Position numbers and translations under genes: made by a program
IMG/VR virus record: IMGVR_UViG_3300009512_001213
Coordinates: 1-39,846 of that record
Source of the DNA: a virus
Length of the DNA: 39,846 nucleotides
Direction: 5' to 3' (one strand)
Shown here: positions 1-7,398 of the stretch, in pieces
Layout of the letters: each line of letters starts with the position of its first letter
Numbering within the stretch: the first letter of the stretch is position 1
Notes under the pieces: model-generated
The model's database searches: none
Told to the model about the DNA's origin: nothing
Seen by the model: the letters and a program-made list of their open reading frames with translations, nothing else

Positions 1-960
1 ACTGTTGTACCAGTCTTCTGATCTTACAATGCCTTTATCTTTTAGATACTGATAGAACTCTCCGATCATTGGATAGTTAAACATAGAGAAGACTGTGTTC
101 ATTGAGAATTCTACTTGTTCTAAATCTCTAAACATAAGTAAATTGTTTTCTACTGCTCCCCAATCAGTTCCTTTGCGTAACCATTCTGCTCTCTCACCGA
201 AGTGATCAACTGAACAACTTACTTCTACTTTATCAAAGTGTTTCCATAATTCTAAAATGTCATACTTCTTGTATTTAAGTTGACTTGCGTTAGTATTGTA
301 TCTTAACACAGGCTTCTTGCCACGTCTAATAAATTCTTCTAACATTAAAAAATGTTCTTCAGTAAGCATTGGCTCACCGCCAGCAAAGTAACATAGTTCT
401 ATCTCATCAATATGTTCTATGACTTCTTCTAACACTGTGCCTGTTTGATCATCAGCATGTATTAAGATAGGGTGTTTAGGGTCATGATTGGCTCGCATCT
501 CTGCTCCCCATTGTGAACTAAACTCACTACCGCATGTACGACACTTGAAGTTACATATGTTACTGAAACGAATGTCAAAGTAATGCATATTAAAATCATG
601 TACATGACCATCTGCCCCTGTGTGAGGAACTAACTTGTCAAAGTGCTGACCAAAATGTTCTTTAGAATAGTTTCTAAAACTATGCGGACCTGCTTCTTCA
701 TGTTTATAACAGAAATCACATACACTGTTCTTTTTATCGTTTAACATATCTAAACGTAATTGTTTCATCTTATCATTGTTAAATGCTTCTTTCAATGATG
801 TCTCTTTCGTATTGCCAAATGGTGTAGTATAATCATTAGAACAACAAGGATAGATATCTCCTTTAGGAGTTACATTTAAATGCAACCAAGGGAACATGCA
901 GAATGTTTTACTTTCTTCTAGTAAATAAGTCTTGTCTACAATTGGTATTAAATCACTCAT
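1..960 (-). CDS. Radical SAM protein with N-terminal SPASM/twitch-like domain (C-terminus outside window)
   Basis: The frame is open from ATG at 960 to base 1, giving 320 codons; the 3' end lies outside the window. The N-terminal part shows the SPASM/twitch-like pattern FCMFPWLHL (Cys21), PCC (Cys39, Cys40) and CDFC (Cys81, Cys84). The radical SAM CxxxCxxC motif follows as CNFKCRTC (Cys136, Cys140, Cys143), and the SAM-contacting GGEP is at 194-197. Radical SAM enzymes use a 4Fe-4S cluster to make a 5'-deoxyadenosyl radical; the extra cysteines probably hold an auxiliary cluster. The gene overlaps the preceding 440-aa radical SAM gene by ATGA, so translation is probably coupled. It closely resembles that neighbour (both contain YFDIRFSNICNFKCRTCGS), which points to tandem duplication. 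The substrate is unknown; similar proteins occur in marine phages without an assigned reaction. Confidence 0.9.
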   Translation of the reverse strand, partial: MSDLIPIVDKTYLLEESKTFCMFPWLHLNVTPKGDIYPCCSNDYTTPFGNTKETSLKEAFNNDKMKQLRLDMLNDKKNSVCDFCYKHEEAGPHSFRNYSKEHFGQHFDKLVPHTGADGHVHDFNMHYFDIRFSNICNFKCRTCGSEFSSQWGAEMRANHDPKHPILIHADDQTGTVLEEVIEHIDEIELCYFAGGEPMLTEEHFLMLEEFIRRGKKPVLRYNTNASQLKYKKYDILELWKHFDKVEVSCSVDHFGERAEWLRKGTDWGAVENNLLMFRDLEQVEFSMNTVFSMFNYPMIGEFYQYLKDKGIVRSEDWYNS

Positions 961-2279
961 GGTCGTAAACTCTTTGGTACTTTATATAATGCTCCTAACT
1001 CTGGGAACGTGACCATAAAGTCTTCGCCCCTTAAAGTATCAATTCTTTTTATTTCTTCTTTAAACTCTAGTTGATTTTCATGCCATGTATGTTTAGAATT
1101 AAGCCATGGTATACACATTTCTATCTGATGTATATGAGTTTTCTTAAAGCCTAAGTCTGACATATATTTTATAGTCAAGTGTAACTGCTCTAGTGCTTGT
1201 ACTTTGTAATCTTCTGGTAAGACATGCACAGACAAGTGTTCGGGCGAACCCATGTTGTAGAGAGTCCATACGGGACTGTTAGGGGTATAGAAATGATTGT
1301 CTATCATGTACTTGTAAAAATGTGAGATAGTCAATGCATTAAATATACTGTAAACAGTGTTAACCTGAAAGCCTACATTTCGTGCTTTCTTTAGTTTCTT
1401 TAAGTTTGTCTCAATTGTTTTCCACTTAGTTCCTGATCTAATGTACTCTGCTTTATCACCCATGTGATCGATTGATGCATAAACTTCTATCGGTTTACTA
1501 AAGTGATGCCATAGTTTAAAGATATCACGTTTCTTATATTTAAAATTAGAAATGTTTGAATTGTATCTCAACTGTATATCAGTTTTATTTTTAGCAATCA
1601 TCTCATCAATCAACATGTAATGTTCTTCTGTGATCAATGGCTCTCCACCTGCAAAGTATGCAATCTCAAAGTTTGGTACTTGTTTTAATACTTCTATAAT
1701 AAATTCTTCTCTATTACCTTTTTCGATCTCCATTGCATACATGGGTAAGCCTGTTTGTTCACGTGATTCTAAATCTTCTTGTTCCCATTTAGAACTGAAT
1801 GCACTGCCGCATGTACGACATTTAAAATTACAAATATTTGAGAAACGAATGTCAAAGTATCTCATACGAAAGTTTATTATTCTTCCTGTATTCATATCTG
1901 TAGTTTCTATAACATCATTAAAATGTTTTTCCCATGCTATGTTACTCTGTGTTCTAAAACTTGGTACACCCTGATCATCATGTTTATGACAGTTAGAACA
2001 TTCTCTATTCTTTGTACCTTTAATCATGTCTAAACGTAACTTCTTCATCTTCGGAGAGTTAACAAGATCGGCAAGACTACTTCTATTAGAGTTACCAACA
2101 CCTTCGTTGTCTGCACATGAATGTCCAATACAACATGGAGCTCCTTGGCCAGTAGGTGTGGTATGTAAATGCACCCAAGGTATCATACAGAATGTATCTG
2201 ATCTTTTTAACAGCAAATCTTTTAGAAATGCTGCCTGCTGTTTATCTACAGCGGATTTGTTAGACTTGTCTGTTGGCAT
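957..2279 (-). CDS. Radical SAM protein with N-terminal SPASM/twitch-like domain
   Basis: A 440-aa protein. Residues about 25-110 carry the auxiliary-cluster-like pattern FCMIPWVHL (Cys31), PCC (Cys49, Cys50), Cys55 and CSNC (Cys94, Cys97). The radical SAM core begins at CNFKCRTC (Cys150, Cys154, Cys157), with GGEP at 211-214. In most SPASM or twitch enzymes the auxiliary cluster domain follows the radical SAM barrel, so the order here is inverted. The ATG at 2279 lies 34 bases inside the upstream radical SAM gene and there is no clear Shine-Dalgarno, so translational coupling is likely. An alternative start within the first residues cannot be excluded. The stop overlaps the next ATG (ATGA). 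It is the middle of three tandem radical SAM genes. The substrate is unknown; the glycosyltransferase-like neighbours suggest modification of a glycan or of a virion protein, which is inference. Confidence 0.93.
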   Translation of the reverse strand: MPTDKSNKSAVDKQQAAFLKDLLLKRSDTFCMIPWVHLHTTPTGQGAPCCIGHSCADNEGVGNSNRSSLADLVNSPKMKKLRLDMIKGTKNRECSNCHKHDDQGVPSFRTQSNIAWEKHFNDVIETTDMNTGRIINFRMRYFDIRFSNICNFKCRTCGSAFSSKWEQEDLESREQTGLPMYAMEIEKGNREEFIIEVLKQVPNFEIAYFAGGEPLITEEHYMLIDEMIAKNKTDIQLRYNSNISNFKYKKRDIFKLWHHFSKPIEVYASIDHMGDKAEYIRSGTKWKTIETNLKKLKKARNVGFQVNTVYSIFNALTISHFYKYMIDNHFYTPNSPVWTLYNMGSPEHLSVHVLPEDYKVQALEQLHLTIKYMSDLGFKKTHIHQIEMCIPWLNSKHTWHENQLEFKEEIKRIDTLRGEDFMVTFPELGALYKVPKSLRP

Positions 2280-3646
2280 AATTTATAAAAATCTAGTAAT
2301 TCAGGATACACACTTAGTATATCAGTTTCTCTACGATCATCTATTTCGTTAAAGAAGTTGTAGAAGTCTCTTCTACCCTCTATCAATTTGTCTTCGTCAT
2401 AATGTGTGTTTTCCATATAGTCAACCACACGTTTAAACTTTTCATATTCAATTGTAGTAAATCTGTCACTACGTTCATCATCTACATTATCTTTTAAAAA
2501 CTTTAATGACTCATGCATGTAAGGCATGAATTCTTCTTTCGGTAGAATGTTCATGTCATACATAATTGGATCTCTTAAATACGGAGTATCAAAACGTACT
2601 CTATGTTTGTCTTCTGTTTTCCAATCGTACCATCCGTAGATTGCACGCCACTCTAAAAACTTTTCTAATAAACTTTTAAAGTCTGTTACTGCTAATAGAT
2701 TAAATGTACACATAAATGTAACAGGAGAGTCTGTCTCTGTTAGATATGTATGTAAGTTCTTTTGAAACAGTTCTAAGTCTAATCCAGTTCTAATGTACTC
2801 TGCTCGTTCTCCCCAGCAGTCTAAACTAGTAAACATTTTAAAACTTTCTAGTTTGTTTTCATCGCATAATTTCTTTACTGAACTACTTAGTCGTTTTACT
2901 AATGCATTCTTTGTACCCAAGTTACTATTGATATTAAGTTCTAACCAAGGCATGGGTTCTTCATCAATCTTCTTAAGTAGTTTCCATGTTGATGTGTGCA
3001 TCGTTGGTTCGCCACCTGTTACACGTAAGATGTTTAAGTCTTTGTTCATCTCAGGCCACCATTCCCAGAACGCATCAACGTACGGGTTTTCTTCTTCACG
3101 TTCAAACAACTTCATCCAATCAACATCGTTTCTGTGATTCTTCACAGTTTCAATTGGACCGAATTGTTTTATCTCAGCATGATAACTTGATGAATACTTT
3201 GGATGACAGTAACCGCATTTAAAGTTACACTCGTTGCCGAAGTTAATCTCTAAGTATTCTGGATTAATGTTTTGATCCCAAGGGCCGTTGAGTGCTTGAT
3301 CGAATCGTTCTTCAGTAAAGATAGATGAATTACGTATGTGTCTATCTGATATATTGTCTTTGCCTAAGTCTTCAACGTTCCAGCAGTACTGACAGCCTTC
3401 AGGCCTTTCACCTTCAAGCATTTGTTTACGTTCCATTTTCTTTTGCCATGTATTATGTAACGCACTTGGGTTATCTTTTAATTCATGCAATGGAATCTTA
3501 TGTGGTTGAGGATGATAACAACTATGTGTCTCACCTGTTTGCAAGTACATAGTAACGTGTTGCCATTTAGCCAGACAGAAAGAAGGGGTCGCTTCTTCTT
3601 CGACTCTAATTTGTATTGTTCTTATTCTATCGGTTTCTTTTGACAT
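2246..3646 (-). CDS. Radical SAM protein, divergent member of the tandem trio
   Basis: A 466-aa protein. The radical SAM motif is CNFKCGYC (Cys140, Cys144, Cys147) after YLEINFGNE, and GGEP is at 211-214. The N-terminal cysteine region is recognisable but reduced: SFCLAKWQH (Cys24), a single Cys43 in HSCYHP where the other two copies have adjacent cysteines, and CQYC (Cys85, Cys88). It therefore resembles the other two but probably acts on a different substrate or holds the auxiliary cluster differently. The long C-terminal half is rich in charged and aromatic residues and has no motif I recognise. Its ATG overlaps the stop of the upstream glycosyltransferase-like gene (TAATG), and its own end overlaps the next radical SAM gene by 34 bases. 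No reaction can be assigned. Confidence 0.93.
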   Translation of the reverse strand: MSKETDRIRTIQIRVEEEATPSFCLAKWQHVTMYLQTGETHSCYHPQPHKIPLHELKDNPSALHNTWQKKMERKQMLEGERPEGCQYCWNVEDLGKDNISDRHIRNSSIFTEERFDQALNGPWDQNINPEYLEINFGNECNFKCGYCHPKYSSSYHAEIKQFGPIETVKNHRNDVDWMKLFEREEENPYVDAFWEWWPEMNKDLNILRVTGGEPTMHTSTWKLLKKIDEEPMPWLELNINSNLGTKNALVKRLSSSVKKLCDENKLESFKMFTSLDCWGERAEYIRTGLDLELFQKNLHTYLTETDSPVTFMCTFNLLAVTDFKSLLEKFLEWRAIYGWYDWKTEDKHRVRFDTPYLRDPIMYDMNILPKEEFMPYMHESLKFLKDNVDDERSDRFTTIEYEKFKRVVDYMENTHYDEDKLIEGRRDFYNFFNEIDDRRETDILSVYPELLDFYKLCQQTSLTNPL

Positions 3647-4590
3647 TACCAGCCTTCAATTTCTCTGATAATCTCCATTTCTGTAACTAAGGGACCTAAG
3701 TTTCTTTTGTCTGCATTGTAATGCCTCTTAAAGAATTTAGATTGATCAGCATCAAGCATGTTCATTGGTAGTCCCAACTTTGCTTTTAATTCTTCCCCTA
3801 TTTCTTTTGCTGATTCGACTGGATCACTATTCATGTATTGTTCCCACATAGCAGGATAGTTATCAAACCATTGAATGTCTGTATGTTCAAAGTCTGTTAA
3901 CATTGTCATGTATGTTCCGAGTCTTGCTCCGTAGATTGCCCAGTCACCGTTCTCTGCGTCTAAGCCTACGTTTTGCCAGATAGTTAAATTGTTTAAATTC
4001 TTATCTGCAACTTTAATTTTGAACTCGTCTACAGTTACTAACGCACCGCGGTCTAGCACCATCTTAACACCTTCTCTAAAGCCTGCTCTCCATGCTTGGA
4101 ATGCTGACTTGTTAGGGTAAGTAGTTGAATAGCAATCATACATTGCCCAGTATAATGAATCTGCTGAATTCATCATAAAGTCAACTTGAGTTGCTTCAGA
4201 GCCGTCAGTATGTTCGTGTGTAGTCATGTTCTTTACGTATGTTTTCGTCCATGAACTCATACCTCCATTACCATAACGTAAGCCATTAACGTTATTGATA
4301 GACTTCCATCTAAACTGTGCTTGTTGATATCTTGGGTCTTTGTCTGTAAAATCTAATTGAATATTAAAGAAGTCTTCTTCAGGCAACGTGTCACCATCGA
4401 TAAGAATAAATCGTTCAGTCTCACTTAATTCACCTGCGGCTTTGTGTGCTTCATCTGAGCCCAATACGCCGTCAACACGTTGTGCCCAAGGCACCATGTT
4501 TTTAATCTCTACCCAGAATTCTTCTTTCTGTGGTTCATCGTAACTTAGATAGATAACATCTAAATCTGCAACGTCAACAATGTTACTCAT
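3646..4590 (-). CDS. Glycosyltransferase-like protein (GT-A type, DGD motif)
   Basis: A 314-aa protein with no signal peptide or membrane segment visible. The N-terminus reads LDVIYLSYDEP, then a segment ending in RVDGVLGSDEAHKAA, then the strand FILIDGDTLP, in which Asp65-Gly66-Asp67 fits a DxD metal and nucleotide-sugar site of a GT-A fold. This arrangement is known in hypothetical or glycosyltransferase-annotated proteins of marine T4-like phages. The C-terminal half has many Trp and Tyr residues and ends EGW. It starts with an ATGA overlap with the preceding small gene and ends with a TAATG overlap into the first radical SAM gene, so glycosyltransferase and radical SAM proteins are likely made in similar amounts. 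Sugar donor and acceptor are unknown. It is not obviously similar to the other two transferase-like proteins beyond the DxD pattern. Confidence 0.85.
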   Translation of the reverse strand: MSNIVDVADLDVIYLSYDEPQKEEFWVEIKNMVPWAQRVDGVLGSDEAHKAAGELSETERFILIDGDTLPEEDFFNIQLDFTDKDPRYQQAQFRWKSINNVNGLRYGNGGMSSWTKTYVKNMTTHEHTDGSEATQVDFMMNSADSLYWAMYDCYSTTYPNKSAFQAWRAGFREGVKMVLDRGALVTVDEFKIKVADKNLNNLTIWQNVGLDAENGDWAIYGARLGTYMTMLTDFEHTDIQWFDNYPAMWEQYMNSDPVESAKEIGEELKAKLGLPMNMLDADQSKFFKRHYNADKRNLGPLVTEMEIIREIEGW

Positions 4591-4781
4591 CCTTTTCCTT
4601 TTTTTGTTTTATTTAAGGCTTCTTCAGTGATATTATCGTCAGGTGCTATTTCTGCATCAGCATTCATAAATCTCATACGTTGAATCAAATCCCAGTTAAT
4701 GCCTTCACTTGGTTTCCATTTAGATGATATATCATCTACGTCAGTCATACTAGATATGACTTCTTCTTTATCCGATTTCAT
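4587..4781 (-). CDS. Small protein of unknown function in the radical SAM/glycosyltransferase operon
   Basis: I prefer the ATG at 4781 (64 aa, MKSDKEEV...), because a GGGAG Shine-Dalgarno sits about ten bases upstream. An in-frame ATG at 4817 would add twelve residues (MLREFSIGSYKH) but has no good ribosome site and would deepen the overlap with the upstream gene from 14 to 50 bases. The protein is hydrophilic and acidic through its middle (PDDNITEEAL) and ends in a basic KTKKGKG tail. It has no cysteines and no transmembrane segment. The terminal codons overlap the next gene by ATGA, and its A/G-rich end supplies that gene's ribosome site (AAAAGGATG). I do not recognise the family. It could be an accessory or partner subunit; nothing in it looks like a leader peptide with a clear cleavage site. 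Confidence 0.7.
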   Translation of the reverse strand: MKSDKEEVISSMTDVDDISSKWKPSEGINWDLIQRMRFMNADAEIAPDDNITEEALNKTKKGKG

Positions 4782-5151
4782 GTGTTTGTAACTCCCAATG
4801 CTGAACTCTCTTAGCATCTTTTGATTTAAATTTATTCATATCTATAAGTATACTTATGTCATCTACAGAAGTCAGGATACCTGATGTACTAGGCTTATAT
4901 TTTTGTACAACTGCATTAGGTCTGTTACGATTAATACGTCCATCGATCACTTTGATGTCAGGTCTGGCTTCTGCAAACTGGCCGGCGTCGATGATTATGT
5001 AAGTGCCTTCATGTTTATCACATGTATAGCACTCTACCGATCCGTCTTTATTATAATATAATCTAAACTCCGGAGCCTCTATTTTGGGTGCTTCCCAAAC
5101 AGTAATATAGTCCTCATCGTTATCAGTCGGTCTGTTATTTTCTGAACTCAC
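4768..5151 (-). CDS. Conserved small protein of unknown function (127 aa)
   Basis: The protein starts with GTG at 5151, overlapping the stop of the upstream transferase-like gene as GTGA. The N-terminal 25 residues are acidic and probably flexible. Residues about 25-75 form a compact beta-rich block containing EFRLYYNKDGSV, a CYTC pair, GTYIIID and IKVIDGRI. Blocks of this FRLYY...GTY...VIDG type recur in hypothetical proteins of marine T4-like phages, so I regard it as a real conserved family without a known function. The two nearby cysteines could bind metal, but no other ligands are evident. Its position between glycosyltransferase-like genes and upstream of the radical SAM genes suggests it belongs to the same pathway. 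Confidence 0.8.
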   Translation of the reverse strand: MSSENNRPTDNDEDYITVWEAPKIEAPEFRLYYNKDGSVECYTCDKHEGTYIIIDAGQFAEARPDIKVIDGRINRNRPNAVVQKYKPSTSGILTSVDDISILIDMNKFKSKDAKRVQHWELQTHEIG

Positions 5152-5945
5152 TTAAAAGACTCCTCTAGTTTAGCAGAAAATGACTTGATATGATAGTGAA
5201 ACGGATACTTCTGTGGGATTGTATTCACTCTTAATGTATTTTGATTAATCTCATACACTAATGTATCAGTCCATTTTTCTGATGGCATACCATTTATAAA
5301 TTGCTTCATGTGTATCATAGACATGTCGTTAAAAGTTGGGAGAGTGGAATTCTCTACTCCTACGACATGACATGCATAAGCATAAATCCAGTCCGTTGTA
5401 GCCGGCTCGTCTGGATTACATTGAAGTGTGTCTCTGAACTCACTCCAGTTTTCAAAGACATGTCTTACGATGTCAAAGAATTTTTTTGCTGTTTCTGACT
5501 TCTTAAAGTAAGTAATAGCATTATATGTGTCAGGCAGTTCGTTATCGTCTATAAACCTACGATAGGTGCGTACATGCGATATATTTTGCTTGAAGTCACG
5601 TACTGATGTTGATACAACTAAGTCTTTTTCTCTTAGTATATCCCACCAATAATCGATTGATGCGGGTAGATACATGTCTGCTTCTAACTTGATTGTATAC
5701 TCATAAGGACTGGCTTCATATACTTGCCAATCATTGATAAGTTTCCAATCTGAGTCTGGTGCTTGATCACCGTGCGGAAGTTTAATCACTCTATGAAATG
5801 CTTTACACTTTGTCTTATCATCAGAGATCAAAGATACTTTAGCATCTGGCATTACTCTCATAATAGACTCTGCTAATTGTTCTGCACATTGGACATAGTT
5901 GACAAGGTCAGTATTCTGTGCTATAATAACAAATCCCTTATCCAT
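5148..5945 (-). CDS. Glycosyltransferase-like protein, paralogue of the upstream gene
   Basis: A 265-aa protein. The N-terminal strand KGFVIIAQNTDLVNYV is followed by a helix rich in Ala and Glu, a second strand AKVSLISDD, and the block YEASPYEYTIKLEADMYLP, where Glu88-Ala89-Asp90 stands where a DxD site is expected. The same block in the 289-aa neighbour reads YEHSPYEETLVLDVDYLV, so the two are clearly paralogous. The change to ExD may alter metal use or donor choice. A TDWIYAYACHVVG segment and a C-terminal PFHYHIKSF follow, the latter with the His pair often seen near the end of GT-A enzymes. The ATG at 5945 is inside the end of the upstream gene (8-base overlap). The product is probably cytosolic. 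Donor and acceptor are unknown. Confidence 0.83.
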   Translation of the reverse strand: MDKGFVIIAQNTDLVNYVQCAEQLAESIMRVMPDAKVSLISDDKTKCKAFHRVIKLPHGDQAPDSDWKLINDWQVYEASPYEYTIKLEADMYLPASIDYWWDILREKDLVVSTSVRDFKQNISHVRTYRRFIDDNELPDTYNAITYFKKSETAKKFFDIVRHVFENWSEFRDTLQCNPDEPATTDWIYAYACHVVGVENSTLPTFNDMSMIHMKQFINGMPSEKWTDTLVYEINQNTLRVNTIPQKYPFHYHIKSFSAKLEESFK

Positions 5946-6807
5946 TCATAATCCCCACAAATAAATCTTTATTCATTACATGAAAGTCCATATCTTTAAT
6001 AGACATATATTCTTTTCTCACTTTACTTTTCTTCCAATGATCGAACATAATTGTAAAGTCTGTGTTAAAGTCATATTGAGAACCATTACAAGGTATTTGT
6101 ATATCGTCTGCGTTCGGATACACTGATGTGTTCTTACCAACATGAACAAGACTCCATGGTATATAGTCACTCGGTACATCTGTGTGTCCATTAACAATTT
6201 TAAGTGCAATTGTTAATCCATAATCATTTCTATATACACCACCTACAAAACTGTGTATGTTTGCGTAGTGATCATAATTGTTTTGTACCATCTCTAATGT
6301 TTCAAAGATTTGTTTTGCACGATTAGATTTCTTAAACATAATAACAGTAGCCCACAATGTAACATAACTGTATGCACTCATCTTCTCTTGTGAGGCTTCA
6401 GGATGCATGAGCATGTGTGTATTACTATGACAACAGAATGTGTCAGACAAGTCAAACGTTTTTAATAATGTATCAGAGTTAACAAGGTAGTCAACATCAA
6501 GTACAAGCGTTTCCTCATAGGGACTATGTTCATATGCTTGGAATCGACCTTTATTAATCCATGCTGTTTGTTCTTTGATATTGCTTTTGTCTGGTTCGAC
6601 TTCGATGATAGAATCAAACGTATTAATATCTGCTGTTATAGTTTTAACTGATTGTGAATCAGTAACTAAAGTTGTAGGTAAGCCTAAGAACGACTCTATT
6701 CTTCGTGCGGTATAAACAGCCATTTCAGCATAGTTATATTTGCTTGAATTAAATGCAAATACAATTACCCCGCGGTTTGCTATCTTTTTCTTTCTAGTTC
6801 TTTCCAT
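5938..6807 (-). CDS. Glycosyltransferase-like protein (GT-A type, DVD motif)
   Basis: A 289-aa protein. After a basic N-terminus (ERTRKKK) comes the strand RGVIVFAFNS, a helix with AVYTARRIESFLG, the strand LPTTLVTDS, and then ETLVLDVDYLVNSD, where Asp104-Val105-Asp106 fits the DxD metal/nucleotide-sugar site of a GT-A fold. Later WATVIMFKKS and a C-terminal FHVMNKDLF are typical of this enzyme class in phages. The start at 6807 lies 28 bases inside the 101-aa gene, with only a weak ribosome site. No later ATG precedes the first beta strand, so this start is the most sensible one. It is paralogous to the 265-aa protein that follows. Likely role: transfer of a sugar to a virion or host acceptor, inferred from fold-level features only. 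Confidence 0.85.
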   Translation of the reverse strand: MERTRKKKIANRGVIVFAFNSSKYNYAEMAVYTARRIESFLGLPTTLVTDSQSVKTITADINTFDSIIEVEPDKSNIKEQTAWINKGRFQAYEHSPYEETLVLDVDYLVNSDTLLKTFDLSDTFCCHSNTHMLMHPEASQEKMSAYSYVTLWATVIMFKKSNRAKQIFETLEMVQNNYDHYANIHSFVGGVYRNDYGLTIALKIVNGHTDVPSDYIPWSLVHVGKNTSVYPNADDIQIPCNGSQYDFNTDFTIMFDHWKKSKVRKEYMSIKDMDFHVMNKDLFVGIMNG

Positions 6808-7085
6808 TCACTGTTCCACTCAGTCATTGTTTGATTATATGTTTTAGTAAGAGATTTTAATAGTTCTATTCGATCTACTTTTACCGGATTGTCAAACGTG
6901 TCAATTACGACTAGAGTTTCATCAGAAAATGAATTGAGAAATCCTATAGTTTGTGCATCGGCTTTCCACAAGCCACCTTGTTCTGCAATAACAAGTTTGC
7001 TACTATATTTTTCTTTTAGATATGCTTTTGCTGAGTTATGACTAAATCGAGCCTTCGCATCTTTTATAAGTGTTTTTGTATCCAT
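6780..7085 (-). CDS. Conserved 101-aa phage protein of unknown function
   Basis: The ATG at 7085 is preceded by GGGAG about eleven bases upstream. The protein reads MDTKTLIKDAKARFSHNSAK at its N-terminus, then a basic/hydrophobic segment (YLKEKYSSKLVIAEQGGLWK), then ETLVVIDTFDNPVKVDR, and ends in a charged helix with EWNSEWKELERKR. I recognise this as a small hypothetical protein that is well conserved in T4-like cyanophages and pelagiphages, with no assigned function. There are no cysteines, signal peptide or membrane segment. The gene is the first of the tightly overlapping run that carries the transferases and radical SAM enzymes. It follows the largest gap among the tail-side genes (73 bases) and may be more tail-related than pathway-related. 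Confidence 0.85.
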   Translation of the reverse strand: MDTKTLIKDAKARFSHNSAKAYLKEKYSSKLVIAEQGGLWKADAQTIGFLNSFSDETLVVIDTFDNPVKVDRIELLKSLTKTYNQTMTEWNSEWKELERKR

Positions 7086-7106
7086 AGATTATAATACTCC
7101 CGCAAG

Positions 7107-7114
7107 TATTTAGA
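7107..7114 (-). promoter_or_regulatory. Possible T4-type late promoter (weak match) before the accessory operon
   Basis: On the minus strand the octamer is TCTAAATA followed by CTTGC, one mismatch from the T4 late consensus TATAAATA. Counting five bases of spacer puts the start near 7101, giving a leader of about sixteen bases that contains GGGAG before the ATG at 7085. A perfect 6-base inverted repeat (AATACT...AGTATT, 7093-7110) overlaps this site and the ribosome-binding sequence. It could be a regulatory hairpin or chance in AT-rich DNA. The position, at the head of the operon and after a stop codon, favours a real promoter. Confidence 0.35.
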
Positions 7115-7158
7115 CGTTTTTTAAAGGAGTAAAATAAAAGAATTTTAAAAACAGAGAG

Positions 7159-7395
7159 TTATTGCCAGTCTTTTTTGCCGCCCTCGGCTTCATTGAATTC
7201 ATAACCAGCTATGTATGAGGCTACTTCATTCTTATTCATTCGAGGGGGTTGAATTTTCTCTCCATTACCAGTTCCTTCTGGATAGTAATGAGGTGAGGCT
7301 TTGCGACTGTACCAAGAGTCAGCAGTTCCCCTATCAAAAGGAGAACCGTGCCATGATGGATAGTGTATACCTTTATACTCTGTAGTGTCAGCCAC
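7159..7395 (-). CDS. Conserved 78-aa phage protein (GSPFDRG.ADSWY family), function unknown
   Basis: The likely start is GTG at 7395 (MADTTEYKG...). It directly follows the fibre-like gene: the upstream stop TAA, one ATA codon, then GTG, all in one frame. No clear Shine-Dalgarno is visible, so it may depend on ribosomes finishing the upstream gene or on stop-codon readthrough. The protein contains YPSWHGSPFDRGTADSWY, then SPHYYPEGTG, then a C-terminal segment NEVASYIAGYEFNEAEGGKKDW. Small proteins with the same run of Trp/Tyr, PHxYPxGT and AGYxxNExxGxKxW blocks are common in T4-like and marine phages, with no function assigned. There are no cysteines or membrane segments. Confidence 0.8.
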   Translation of the reverse strand: MADTTEYKGIHYPSWHGSPFDRGTADSWYSRKASPHYYPEGTGNGEKIQPPRMNKNEVASYIAGYEFNEAEGGKKDWQ

Positions 7396-7398
7396 TAT

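Noticed and set aside
2280-2287. TATAAATT just before the ATG of the 440-aa radical SAM gene
   Set aside because: It has one mismatch and touches the ATG with no spacer, so transcription would start inside the gene. It also lies within the coding sequence of the upstream gene.
4587-5151. Peptide natural product (RiPP) precursor for the radical SAM enzymes
   Set aside because: Neither small protein has a double-Gly or other leader cleavage site, a repeated core or a residue-rich core segment. Kept only as a remote possibility.
6018-6209. Alternative minus-strand frame inside the 289-aa transferase-like gene
   Set aside because: It is fully nested in a gene with clear protein motifs and has no recognisable feature of its own.
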